Positions 33,364-41,911 of a stretch of 64,000 nt of DNA are shown piece by piece. The translations under genes were made by a program, and so were the position numbers. The notes under the pieces are model-generated. The model was given only the letters and a program-made list of their open reading frames with translations, did not search any database and was not told where the DNA came from. Position 1 is the stretch's first letter. Each line of letters starts with the position of its first letter. The stretch lies in the NCBI RefSeq assembly GCF_008312895.1, contig NZ_VSSP01000006.1, positions 1-64,000 on the forward strand. Reading direction: 5' to 3'. Source of the DNA: Luteimonas suaedae. Its GTDB lineage: Bacteria; Pseudomonadota; Gammaproteobacteria; Xanthomonadales; Xanthomonadaceae.

Positions 33364-35148
33364 ATGATCGAGAAAATGATGACGACCACAATCCGGTACG
33401 ACGCGTCGTGCCGCCGCTTCTGCAGCTTCGTGCTGGCAGCCGTGCTGACCGTCGGCAGCGCCGCCTGCGCCCACGCCCGGGAAGCGAGCCCGGCCGCAGC
33501 GGCGTTCGACTACCTCATCGAGTACGACTCGATCCACCACCCGGTCGTCTCGCGGCATGGCATGGTGGCCAGCCAGAACCGCACCGCATCCTCGGTCGGC
33601 GCAGACATCCTGCGGCAAGGCGGCAACGCGGTCGATGCCGCGGTGGCGGTCGGCTTCGCGCTGGCGGTCACCCTGCCCCGCGCCGGCAACCTGGGCGGCG
33701 GCGGCTTCATGCTGATCCACCTGGCCGAACAGGACCGAACCGTCGCCCTCGAATACTACGGACAGGCGCCGCAAGGCATGCCCGGCGACCTGCTCGACGG
33801 TCCCGACGGCAAGGTCGACCGCGGCAAGCGCTACTCGCACCTGGCCGTGGCCGTGCCGGGTACGCCGGCCGGCCTGTACCGGGCGCATCGCGACTACGGC
33901 CGGCTCCCCTGGCGGCAGTTGCTGGAACCCGCGATCCGCCTGGCCGAAGCTGGGATCACCGTCAGCGAGGACATGGCCTACGTGCTCGACTTGCAGCGCG
34001 ACGGCATGGTCCGCGACCCGGCCATCGCCTCGGCCCTGTACAAGCCGGGCGGCATTCCGTACCGGCCCGGCGAAACGCTGCGCCAGCCGGATCTGGCCTG
34101 GTCGCTGCGGCAACTGCGCGATCACGGCGCCGATGCGTTCTATCGCGGCGAGATCGGCCGGCGGGTGGTCGCCGGCGTGCGGGCCCATGGCGGTACGTTG
34201 TCGCTCGAGGATCTCGCGGCGTACCGCGTCCGCCAGCAGGCGCCGTTATGGGGCGACTACCGCGGCCATCGTATCGCCTACATGCCACCGCCGTCGGCCG
34301 GGCTGCTGCTGGCGGAACTGATGAACATGCTCGAACGCTTTCCATTGCAACAGCAGGGCCAGAACAGCGTCGCCAACCTGCACGTCCTGGCCGAGGCGAT
34401 GAAGCTGATGTTCGCCGACCGCGCCGAATACATGGGCGGCTATCCGCAGCACCGGCCGCCAATGGCGCTTGCCGACAAAGCCTATGCGGCCTCGCGCGCC
34501 AAGCTGATCCAGATGGATCGCAGTATCGACGCGGCTACGCTCGCACCCGGCGATCCGTTCGAGCACGAAAGCCGCGATACCACGCACTATTCTGTGGCCG
34601 ATGTCGCGGGCAACGTCGTCAGCAACACCTACACGCTCGGTTCGTCCTTCGGCGCCCACGTCATGGCCGAAGGCACCGGCTTCCTGCTCAACGATGCGCT
34701 GGCCAATTTCAGCTGGAACGGGCAGGGCGGCGCCAATGCGCCGGCGCCGGGCAAGCGCGTTATCTCCACCATCGCTCCGGTCATCGTCTTCAGGCAGGAC
34801 AAGCCGTGGCTGGTGTCCGGCACGCCCGGCGGCACCCACATCATCGGCGCCATGGCCCAGCTCCTGGTCAATACCATCGACCATGGCCTCAACGTCGCCG
34901 AAGCCACCCAGCGCCCGCGCGTCTTTCAGGGGCCCGGCGATTCGCCGCTGACGTTCGAACCCGGATTCCCGGTCGACATGCTGTCGTTGCTCGAGAAAAA
35001 AGGGCATGCCGTCGAAACCGCGAGGACCATGGGCAGCACGCAGTCGATCATGATCGAGGCGGGCGTCTTCCACGGCGGCGCGGATACGCGGCGCCCGGAA
35101 TCGGGCGCTGTGGGAGTGGAGCCGGTTCGCTCCAGGCCCGTCGACTGA
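33364..35148 (+). CDS. ggt: Gamma-glutamyltransferase, secreted
   Basis: 594 residues; start 33364 (ATG 33376 and 33379 are alternatives). Signal-type N-terminus ending AACAHA. GMVASQNRTASSVGADILRQ, GGNAVDAAVAVGFALAVTLP and GNLGGGGFMLIHL are the large-subunit motifs. The self-cleavage nucleophile is Thr406 in RDTTHYSV, with GSSFGAHVM and the oxyanion-type SGTPGGTHIIG in the small subunit. It hydrolyses or transfers the gamma-glutamyl group of glutathione and related peptides in the periplasm. It lies 48 bases after the TonB receptor and is likely in the same FecI-controlled unit. Confidence 0.92.
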   Translation: MIEKMMTTTIRYDASCRRFCSFVLAAVLTVGSAACAHAREASPAAAAFDYLIEYDSIHHPVVSRHGMVASQNRTASSVGADILRQGGNAVDAAVAVGFALAVTLPRAGNLGGGGFMLIHLAEQDRTVALEYYGQAPQGMPGDLLDGPDGKVDRGKRYSHLAVAVPGTPAGLYRAHRDYGRLPWRQLLEPAIRLAEAGITVSEDMAYVLDLQRDGMVRDPAIASALYKPGGIPYRPGETLRQPDLAWSLRQLRDHGADAFYRGEIGRRVVAGVRAHGGTLSLEDLAAYRVRQQAPLWGDYRGHRIAYMPPPSAGLLLAELMNMLERFPLQQQGQNSVANLHVLAEAMKLMFADRAEYMGGYPQHRPPMALADKAYAASRAKLIQMDRSIDAATLAPGDPFEHESRDTTHYSVADVAGNVVSNTYTLGSSFGAHVMAEGTGFLLNDALANFSWNGQGGANAPAPGKRVISTIAPVIVFRQDKPWLVSGTPGGTHIIGAMAQLLVNTIDHGLNVAEATQRPRVFQGPGDSPLTFEPGFPVDMLSLLEKKGHAVETARTMGSTQSIMIEAGVFHGGADTRRPESGAVGVEPVRSRPVD

Positions 35149-35305
35149 TGTGCACCCGGGCAGGCGGCAGTGCCCGGCATGCGATGGGCAGCGGCGCAGT
35201 GCAGCCTTGCGGCGCGTCAGACCAGGACCGGTCCGACGCAAGTTCGCCCGTTGATCAGGCATCCGGGGAGGACAGCATCGCTGTCATCCGTGATCTCGGC
35301 CTGGT

Positions 35306-36070
35306 TCATTCCAGCGCCGCGCGCGCAGCTTCTGTCAGCTGCGCCATGGCGCGGGAGTACGGCCCCGGCCCGTGACTGACGCGCGCCACGCCGAGCGCAG
35401 AGAGCTCTGCGAGCGACGGGGTGTCGTCCATCACCATGATGTTGACGGGCAGCGGTGAGGCTTCGACCACGCGGCGGATCGAATCGGGCGCGGCGAGACC
35501 GGGCACGAACAGCCCACTTGCGCCCGCTTTCGCGTAGGACTGGGCGCGTTCGATCGTCATCTCGATGTTGGCGGCTTCGTGCTTCGCCGCATCCTTCTGG
35601 AAATAGACATCGGTCCGCGCGTTGATGAAGAACGCCACGCCTCGTTCTTCGGCCGCCCGGCGCGCGGCCGCGATGCGCTGCGCACTCTCCTCGATCGCGC
35701 GCAGGCTGCCGTCGTGCGGAAAGCTGTCCTCGAGATTGCAGCCGACGGCGCCGGCATCGATGGCGCGCGCCACCGTCCTGCCGACCTCGTCCGGGCTCGC
35801 GCCATAGCCGCTTTCAAGGTCGATGCTGACGGGCAGCTCGACGGCGGCGACGATGCGCGCGAGATTGCCGAGTGCAAGATCGAGCGGTAGCTGCTCGCCG
35901 TCGCCGAAGCCGTTGGCGGCGGCGACCGACCAGCTCCCGGTGGCGATGGCCTTGGCGCCACCGGCGGCAATGGCGCGGGCGGAGCCGGCATCCCATGCAT
36001 TGAAAAGCACGAGCGGGCGGCCGGCGACGTGCAGTGCGTGGAAGGTCCGGGCGAGGTCTGGCTGTGTCAT
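35306..36070 (-). CDS. Isocitrate lyase / PEP mutase superfamily protein
   Basis: 254 residues, start 36070. The ICL/PEPM barrel shows in RPLVLFNAWDAGSARAIAAG, AVELPVSIDLESGYGASPDE, GAVGCNLEDSFPH and RTDVYFQKDA. The metal-site residues of the family (D/E in DLESGYG and NLEDS) are present. The Cys of the isocitrate lyase KKCGH motif is absent, so it is a C-C or C-P lyase of unknown substrate. Divergent from an XRE regulator, an arrangement common for this protein pair. Confidence 0.85.
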   Translation of the reverse strand: MTQPDLARTFHALHVAGRPLVLFNAWDAGSARAIAAGGAKAIATGSWSVAAANGFGDGEQLPLDLALGNLARIVAAVELPVSIDLESGYGASPDEVGRTVARAIDAGAVGCNLEDSFPHDGSLRAIEESAQRIAAARRAAEERGVAFFINARTDVYFQKDAAKHEAANIEMTIERAQSYAKAGASGLFVPGLAAPDSIRRVVEASPLPVNIMVMDDTPSLAELSALGVARVSHGPGPYSRAMAQLTEAARAALE

Positions 36071-36154
36071 GGCTTGGTCTCTTCGCAGTGGTTGTTCGAT
36101 GGCGATCTTCGGCGCCTTGCCGCCGCAAGACAATGACGCGCCAGATCATGGAAG

Positions 36155-36173
36155 CATGACCTCCAAGGTCATG
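36155..36173. promoter_or_regulatory. Candidate operator of the XRE regulator
   Basis: CATGACCT-CCA-AGGTCATG is a perfect 19-base inverted repeat. It lies in the 138-base divergent region, 36 bases before the regulator start and 85 bases from the lyase-family gene. Confidence 0.6.
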
Positions 36174-36208
36174 GTTTCGGTCGTCACGCGCGGCTAGACT
36201 CGGTGCCC

Positions 36209-37030
36209 ATGAACACCGCCGCCGCCGCCGTCGTCGCGCCCATCGGCATCCTGTTGCGCGAATGGCGTGCGGCGCGACACCTGAGCCAGCTCGATCTCGC
36301 GCTGGAAGCCGGCATGTCCGCGCGGCACTTGAGCTGCATAGAAAGCGGCAAGTCGCGCGCCAGCCGTGAGGCCGTCACACGGCTCGCAGACGCGCTCGAC
36401 ATGCCGTTGCGTGAACGCAACGCGCTACTGGTCGCCGCCGGCTACGCGCCCATGCATCCCGAGTCGGGCCTCGGCACGCCCGCGCTCGAACCGGTGCAGC
36501 GCGCGATCGATTTCATTCTCGAACAACAGGAGCCGTATCCGGCCTACGTGATCAACCGGCACTGGGACGTGCTGATGGCGAACCGCGCCGCGATGAACGT
36601 CAACCGCTTCCTGCTCGGGCGCGACAGCGCGCACGACAACATGCTGCGGCAGTTCTTCGATCCCGCAGACCTGCGTTCCCGCGTGGTCAACTGGGAGGAG
36701 ATCGCCGGTGACCTGCTGCGGCATCTGCATGGCCGCATCGCGGCGACACCCTCGGACGGGGTCGCGCGCGCGCTGCTCGACGAGGTACTGGCGCATCCTG
36801 GCGTGCCCGTGCGCTGGCGGCGGCGCGAGGTCGACCATGCGCCGTCGCTGCTGCTGACGAGCGTGTTCCGGCGCGATGACACGGAACTGCGCTTCTTCTC
36901 CACCATGACGACATTCGCCACGCCGCGCGACGTCACGCTCGACGAACTGTGCATCGAGTGCTGTTTTCCGGATGACGAGGCAACGGCCGCCTTCTGCCGC
37001 GCGCTCGCCGACGCGGATCGAAAGCGCTGA
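36209..37030 (+). CDS. XRE-family regulator with MmyB-like ligand domain
   Basis: 273 residues, ATG 36209. HTH_3 domain at residues 13-75 (LREWRAARHLSQLDLALEAG, MSARHLSCIESGKSRASREA). The remainder is an MmyB-like PAS-related domain (QQEPYPAYVINRHWDVLMAN, DDTELRFFSTMTTFATPRDV, TLDELCIECCFPDDEAT). Such regulators bind small hydrophobic ligands and typically repress the divergent enzyme gene; the perfect dyad at 36155-36173 supports this. Confidence 0.9.
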   Translation: MNTAAAAVVAPIGILLREWRAARHLSQLDLALEAGMSARHLSCIESGKSRASREAVTRLADALDMPLRERNALLVAAGYAPMHPESGLGTPALEPVQRAIDFILEQQEPYPAYVINRHWDVLMANRAAMNVNRFLLGRDSAHDNMLRQFFDPADLRSRVVNWEEIAGDLLRHLHGRIAATPSDGVARALLDEVLAHPGVPVRWRRREVDHAPSLLLTSVFRRDDTELRFFSTMTTFATPRDVTLDELCIECCFPDDEATAAFCRALADADRKR

Positions 37031-37078
37031 CGAAACCCGCCCAGGTCGCGGCCGTCGTGGACGGTCCCGGCGCCGAGG

Positions 37079-37885
37079 TCAGAACGAATGCATGAAGCGG
37101 GTGCCGGCGCCCCAGTCCGGGCTGCCATCGGACAAGCCCTTGCTCAGGTAGAGCTGCAACCGGCTGCCGGTGCCGGCCGGTGTGGACAGAAATCCGATCG
37201 CGTCGCTGCGGTCGTCGAAACCGTTCGCCGCCGCTTCCCGATAGTCGTACATCAGGCCGATGCGGCCCTTGCCGGTGCGCCGGCTGATGCCGATGTTGCC
37301 GCTGAGCACGCTGTCGACCTCGATGTACTGCGACTCGCCGAGCCGGGTGTAGCCGGCGCCGCCGAACAGCATCGTGCCGTCGAGGTCGCGGTACAGGTCG
37401 ACGGCGACGCCGTAGTCGTCGGCGCCGGTGCCCAGGCCCTTGTCCTCGTCGGCGGTGGCGATCTTGGCGTTGGCGGTCAGGTCCACGCCGAGCGCGTTGC
37501 CGGTCGGCACCGAGTAGGTCGCTGCGAGGGTGAGGTCGCCGATGCCGGACGCGCTGCCGCGCTCGGAGGTGGTTTCGCCGTCGCCCGCCGGGTCCCCGAG
37601 CAGGCCGCCGCGTCCGCGGCCGGCCGGATTGAGGTTGTCGACCAGGCCGACCGTCGGCAGCACGTCCGGGTCGCCATTCACGCGCAGCCACGGCAGGCTG
37701 GCCTTGAGGGTCCAGTCGCCGGCGTCCATGCGCGCGGTGAGCGGGATCGAAAGGATGTCGGTGGTGGTGTCGCTGCCGTAGTCGCCGCTGCTGTAGTCGA
37801 CGGCAATGCCGAGGCCGACATCGGCGGCGGCGGCTGGGCCGGCGAGCGACAGCAGGGCGATGCAGCAAAGGGTGGAACGGGGCAT
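37079..37885 (-). CDS. Probable outer-membrane beta-barrel protein, hypothetical
   Basis: 268 residues, start 37885. Signal peptide CCIALLSLAGPAAAA. The mature part is glycine- and aromatic-rich with alternating strands (DWTLKASLPWLRVNGDPDVL, LTLAATYSVPTGNALGVDLT, GRIGLMYDYREAA) and ends in Phe (MHSF), the barrel-assembly signature. Probably a 10-12-strand barrel. No substrate can be named. Convergent with the XRE gene, with a 48-base gap. Confidence 0.72.
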   Translation of the reverse strand: MPRSTLCCIALLSLAGPAAAADVGLGIAVDYSSGDYGSDTTTDILSIPLTARMDAGDWTLKASLPWLRVNGDPDVLPTVGLVDNLNPAGRGRGGLLGDPAGDGETTSERGSASGIGDLTLAATYSVPTGNALGVDLTANAKIATADEDKGLGTGADDYGVAVDLYRDLDGTMLFGGAGYTRLGESQYIEVDSVLSGNIGISRRTGKGRIGLMYDYREAAANGFDDRSDAIGFLSTPAGTGSRLQLYLSKGLSDGSPDWGAGTRFMHSF

Positions 37886-38016
37886 TGCGCTCTCCTTGTG
37901 GAGGGTCGTTCCGGAGAAGGCCTTCGCGCAGGCATGGCAGCCATGCGCGCGACTCCAGATGCGAAGTGGTGGGCGCCCGATGACGCCCACCGGATCAGAT
38001 CATCCGCAGGGACGGT

Positions 38017-38709
38017 TCAACGGTTCCCGCGCTGCGGGCGCTCGGGGAGCAGCGGACGCGTGGGCAGCGCCGGCACGCGGACGCCCGCCGGGCGCCCCGA
38101 AACGGTGCCGCGCGCACCGGCGTCGACCCGTGCATTGGCGCGGACGTCGGTGGAGATGTCCGCGCCGATCGCGGCGCGCGTCCGCGCGTCTGCAGCGGTG
38201 GCGGCGCCAGCCTCGGTACCCGCAAGGCCGCCGGAAGCCTCGTCGGCGATCGCCAGGCCGGCTTCGGCGCCGCCGCCTGCGGCCACGTCTGCGCGATGGG
38301 AAGCGCTGACCAGCTCGCCGGGGTTGAAGCCCAGTTCCTGGGCGATTTCACCCATGCCCATGCCGTCGGCGCGCAGCCCCAGCACCTGGTCGAGGGCGAT
38401 GTCGACATCGGCCGCTGCGCCGTTGTCGATCAGCGACTCGGCCATCGCCAGGGTGAGATCGATCTCGCCATAGCCCATCGCCGCGGCGGACTCGGTGCCC
38501 TCGCGCAGCGAGCGGACCAGATCGGCGGCGGCCCCGGTCGAGCCGGCCAGCTCGGCGTAGCGCTCGGCGAGCTGCTCGGTCGGCACGGTCGCGTGGGCGT
38601 CGGCCGTGGCCTCGGTGCCCGCTTGCTGGGCGAAGGCCGCGGGCAGGGTGGCGAGCGTGGTGAACAGCGCGGCGAGCAGCGCCGTCGTCAACAGTTGTCG
38701 GTGTGTCAT
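38017..38709 (-). CDS. Secreted protein of the ECF sigma/subtilase locus, hypothetical
   Basis: 230 residues, start 38709 with AAGGAG upstream. Signal peptide ending LPAAFAQQ. A helical region (residues 40-130; LAERYAELAGSTGAAADLVR, GYGEIDLTLAMAESLIDNGA, GMGEIAQELGFNPGELVS) is followed by a low-complexity Ala/Gly/Asp/Arg tail ending PERPQRGNR. No family recognised. The promoter motif GGAAGAAA-N14-CGTA upstream also precedes the sigma gene at 40312, so it is probably a target of that sigma factor. Confidence 0.7.
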   Translation of the reverse strand: MTHRQLLTTALLAALFTTLATLPAAFAQQAGTEATADAHATVPTEQLAERYAELAGSTGAAADLVRSLREGTESAAAMGYGEIDLTLAMAESLIDNGAAADVDIALDQVLGLRADGMGMGEIAQELGFNPGELVSASHRADVAAGGGAEAGLAIADEASGGLAGTEAGAATAADARTRAAIGADISTDVRANARVDAGARGTVSGRPAGVRVPALPTRPLLPERPQRGNR

Positions 38710-38757
38710 GTCGGAACTCCTTGACGCCGCGGACCATCCACGGCTTTCAGGGAGAAC

Positions 38758-38783
38758 TACGACCAGGGGTGCGGGTTTCTTCC
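38758..38783 (-). promoter_or_regulatory. Candidate ECF promoter A (secreted-protein gene)
   Basis: Read on the minus strand: GGAAGAAA (38783-38776), 14 bases, CGTA (38761-38758). Predicted start of transcription is near 38750, about 40 bases before the gene. Box sequences and the 14-base spacing are identical to the element at 40279-40304 before the sigma gene. Confidence 0.6.
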
Positions 38784-38802
38784 AGGACGGGTCAGCCGCC
38801 GT

Positions 38803-40140
38803 TCATCGCGATGGGTCGGCGCTGGCGAGACCAGGCGCGGCACCGACCAGGCCATGGCCATAGGTGTTGTCGCGCCCGCGTGCGCCGAGGTCGCTGGCCT
38901 GCGCGGCCAGCGCGATGCGGACCGCGTCGCCGCGACCGGCGCCGGCCACGGGCACCACCTGCGCGGCCAGGCGAGCGACGAGCGGCGCGGCGAACGAGGT
39001 ACCGCGGGCCAGGTCCCAGCCGCCGTCCGGCACCGCCACGCGCAGCTCCATGCCGGGGGCGGCGAAATCGACCTGCGGTCCACGTCCGGCCTCGGGCAAC
39101 GCACGCAGCCGCTCATCGACCGCGGTCACGCCGATGACTTCGGGATACGCGGCCGGATACAGCGGCGGCGCTGCGGGGCCGTCGTTGCCGACCGCGGCGA
39201 CGAGGACATGGCCGCGTCCGGCCATCGCCTGCACCACGCGCTCGAGCAGGCGGTTGTGGGGGCCGACCAGGCTGATGTTGATCACGCCGGCCCGTTCCCG
39301 GGCCAGCCAGGCCATGGCCTCGGCCAGACCGGTCGCGGCGCCGCCGGTCGGTTGCTCGCAGTAGATGTCGGCCGCGAGCAGCGTCGCGGGAGCGGGTGAT
39401 CCGAGACCGGTGTCGCCGGCCAGCAGCGAGGCGACGGCGGTGCCGTGGCGGTCCGGATGGCGTTCGCCGTCGCAGCCCCAGGATTGAATCTGCACGCCGG
39501 CCAGGGCCGGGTGGGCACCATCGACGCCGCTGTCGATCAGCCCGATCCGGGCGCTGCTGTTGCTGCTGTTCCCGGCCGTGGCCGCGGCCGGGGAAGCGGC
39601 CGCAGCCGGTGCGCTCGCAGCCGGTGCGTTCGCAGCCGGCGTGGCGGAGCCGAGATAGAGATGGTTGTAGTCGTACTCGCCATCGGGATCGAGGCGCTGC
39701 AGCCGGCGCAGCGCGGCGCGGGTACGCATGCCCTCGCGTGCGCGCAGCACCACGATGCGCAGGCCGAGTTCGTCGGGGCCGCGTTCGCTGGCGACGGTGA
39801 AGCCCGAGGCGCGTGCGCGCTGCAGGGCTTCCGCGCTCGGATCGATGGCGACGATTTCGCTGCGTACCACCGGTGCGCCGGAGCGGTCGGTGTCGATCAC
39901 GTCGCGGTGCATGCGCACGACGCGTTCGAGTTCCAGCCGGCGGGCGGTGGACAGTGCGTTCGCAGCGGCATTGTCGATCGCGTTCCGGGGCACCGGCAGC
40001 GTGCCCAGGCGTTCGGATGGCAGACCGCGCAGCTGGGTCTGCCCCGGCAGCGACGGCGGCGCCACCTGCGCGGATGTCGCAGGGATCGTGGCCACGATCA
40101 GCGCGGCCAGGAGCAGGATCGGAGATCGCCGGTTGCGCAT
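38803..40140 (-). CDS. S8 family serine peptidase (subtilase), secreted
   Basis: 445 residues, start 40140. Signal peptide ending IPATSAQ. An N-terminal propeptide-like region of about 160 residues is followed by a Pro/Ala-rich linker (repeats of AAS/APA) and the catalytic domain. Triad: Asp203 in IGLIDSGVDG, His232 in RHGTAVASLLAGD and Ser382 in GTSFAAPLVARLA; the oxyanion Asn is in AAVGNDG. All catalytic residues are present. Divergent from an ECF sigma/anti-sigma pair. It may process an envelope target, perhaps in the same stress response. Confidence 0.9.
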   Translation of the reverse strand: MRNRRSPILLLAALIVATIPATSAQVAPPSLPGQTQLRGLPSERLGTLPVPRNAIDNAAANALSTARRLELERVVRMHRDVIDTDRSGAPVVRSEIVAIDPSAEALQRARASGFTVASERGPDELGLRIVVLRAREGMRTRAALRRLQRLDPDGEYDYNHLYLGSATPAANAPAASAPAAAASPAAATAGNSSNSSARIGLIDSGVDGAHPALAGVQIQSWGCDGERHPDRHGTAVASLLAGDTGLGSPAPATLLAADIYCEQPTGGAATGLAEAMAWLARERAGVINISLVGPHNRLLERVVQAMAGRGHVLVAAVGNDGPAAPPLYPAAYPEVIGVTAVDERLRALPEAGRGPQVDFAAPGMELRVAVPDGGWDLARGTSFAAPLVARLAAQVVPVAGAGRGDAVRIALAAQASDLGARGRDNTYGHGLVGAAPGLASADPSR

Positions 40141-40278
40141 GGAGCCCGTACCAGGACGTGTGGCCGGGCGGCCATTCGCGGCAGGCGCCCGTATGGGGGA
40201 TGCTAGCATCCGCGCCCCCGTCATCACGCCCGTCCATCGACCACGCAGGAAGTGTTCAGGAAGCCGACTGCGGTTCAT

Positions 40279-40304
40279 GGAAGAAATCGCCCGCGTCGGA
40301 CGTA
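40279..40304 (+). promoter_or_regulatory. Candidate ECF promoter B (sigma gene, autoregulatory)
   Basis: GGAAGAAA (40279-40286), 14 bases, CGTA (40301-40304). This is the same motif and spacing as promoter A at 38758-38783. The first ATG of the sigma gene is only 7 bases after CGTA, so the transcript would be nearly leaderless or translation would begin at ATG 40321 or 40339. Confidence 0.6.
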
Positions 40305-40311
40305 TATCCGC

Positions 40312-40821
40312 ATGACAGACATGGATTCCCCCCATCGCATGCAAGATCGCCTGTGCGAGTTGTTGCCGCGCCTGCGGCGGTTCGCGCGTGCCCTTGCCGG
40401 CGATCCGGGAGATGCCGACGATCTGGTGCAGATCGCGCTCGAGCGTGCCTTGGTGCGGTCGGCGCAATGGCGTCCAGGCGAATCACTGGAAGCGTGGGTG
40501 TTCGGTATCGTCCGCAACGCCTGGATCGACGAATTGCGTGCGCGCCGGCGTCGGCACCAGGTGTTCGCGCCGGAGGAGGCGGGCGAGCATGTCGGCGCCG
40601 CGACGGTCGACGGCCAGGCGGCGGCGATATCGGTGCGGGCGGCGGTGTCGCGGCTGACGCCGGAACAGCGCGAGGTGGTCGCGCTGGTGTTGGTCGAAGG
40701 CCTGGCCTACCGCGAGGCCGCCGCGGTGCTGGACGTGCCGATCGGGACCGTGACCAGTCGTCTGGCACGGGCGCGGGAAGCCTTGCAGGGCATGCTTGAA
40801 GGATACGACCGGGGCAGGTGA
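40312..40821 (+). CDS. ECF RNA polymerase sigma factor
   Basis: 169 residues from ATG 40312; ATG 40321 and 40339 are also possible given the promoter position. Region 2: LCELLPRLRRFARALAGDPG, DADDLVQIALERAL, AWVFGIVRNAWIDELRARRR. Region 4: VSRLTPEQREVVALVLVEGL, YREAAAVLDVPIGTVTSRLA. Its stop overlaps the start of the anti-sigma gene (TGATG). Likely autoregulated through the motif at 40279-40304. Confidence 0.92.
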   Translation: MTDMDSPHRMQDRLCELLPRLRRFARALAGDPGDADDLVQIALERALVRSAQWRPGESLEAWVFGIVRNAWIDELRARRRRHQVFAPEEAGEHVGAATVDGQAAAISVRAAVSRLTPEQREVVALVLVEGLAYREAAAVLDVPIGTVTSRLARAREALQGMLEGYDRGR

Positions 40822-41567
40822 TGAAGATCGACGACGAAATGCTGATGGCCTATGCCGACGGCGAGCTGGAGCCGGCCGATGCCGCGCGCGTGGCGGCGTC
40901 GATCGCCGCCGACCCCGCGCTGGGGGCAAGGCTGGAGCGGCATCGCGCGCTGCGTGCGCGATTGGCGGCGGGCTTCGCGGGCGTGCTCGAGGAGCCGGTG
41001 CCGGAGCGCTTGCTGGCCGCTGCGCGTGGCGAGGATGCGAGCGGCGGCGTGGCCGATATCCGCGACGCGACCGCCCGCCGCGAGGCGCGCGGGCCGCGGC
41101 GATGGTCGTGGCCGGAATGGAGTGCGATGGCGGCGTCGTTGCTGTTGGGCGTGCTGGTCGTGCAGTGGTTCCATGCGCGCGACAGGGGCGGCGGCGAACT
41201 GGTGGCGGGTGCGGACGGCGCGCTCCGCGCCCGCGCGCACCTGGCCGCGGCGCTGGACACGCATCTGGCCAGCGCGCCGCAGGATGGCCCGGTCGAGATC
41301 GGGATCAGTTTCCGGGCCGTCGATGGCAGCTACTGCCGCAGTTTCGCGCTGAAGGGCGAACGTGTCCTGGCCGGCCTGGCTTGCCGCGACGGCGCGGGCT
41401 GGCAGGTGCCGGTGGCGAGCGAAGTCGCGACTGCGCCAGGCGGTGAACTGCGGCAGGCGTCCACTTCGCTTCCGGCCGCCGTGCTGGCCGAACTGGAGGT
41501 ACGGCTCGACGGCGAACCGCTCGACGCCGAGGGAGAACGCGCCGCGCGCGATGCCGGCTGGCGCTGA
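40821..41567 (+). CDS. Anti-sigma factor, membrane-bound
   Basis: 248 residues, ATG 40821, overlapping the sigma stop. MKIDDEMLMAYADGELEPAD is the usual N-terminal anti-sigma start, but it has no HxxxCxxC zinc motif. One membrane helix (about residues 106-117, AASLLLGVLVVQW) and a periplasmic domain with two Cys (YCRSFALKG, LACRDG) that could form a disulphide. It should hold the sigma factor at the membrane until an envelope signal releases it. Confidence 0.87.
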   Translation: MKIDDEMLMAYADGELEPADAARVAASIAADPALGARLERHRALRARLAAGFAGVLEEPVPERLLAAARGEDASGGVADIRDATARREARGPRRWSWPEWSAMAASLLLGVLVVQWFHARDRGGGELVAGADGALRARAHLAAALDTHLASAPQDGPVEIGISFRAVDGSYCRSFALKGERVLAGLACRDGAGWQVPVASEVATAPGGELRQASTSLPAAVLAELEVRLDGEPLDAEGERAARDAGWR

Positions 41568-41911
41568 GCGGGTTCGCGGATCCGGAAGCCGGCGTCGATG
41601 GCGCCGGTTCCATCGCAGAACGATCCACGGCCGCTCCCGATCACCGCCGCGCCGATGGTGCTGCGCGAACTTGAACCTGATCAAATGAATGCGTGGCCGG
41701 CCGGTCGCGACTGAACGCGGCGCGCTGTTCAGGGACGCGCCGTTTGCGAAATACCGCGGCGGACAGCGGAGCCCGGGCCGCAAGCCGCCAAGGCAACGAC
41801 GTGAACCGTGTTCCCGACGTCCGCCGTGCCGTCATCCTTTCACCATCCGGTGACCTGCCGCGGCGTAGCGTCGGCGCATCTCCAAGGCAACCGCGCCACG
41901 CAGATGACGCG
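41568..41911. other. 344-base spacer without recognised gene
   Basis: Gap between the anti-sigma gene and the first of two paralogous small genes. I find no hairpin, repeat or convincing promoter. A copy of the GGAAGAAA-N14-CGTA motif was looked for and is absent. Confidence 0.35.

Noticed and set aside
40141-40311. A copy of GGAAGAAA-N14-CGTA reading towards the subtilase
   Set aside because: Looked for on the minus strand and not found, so the subtilase was not placed under the same promoter.
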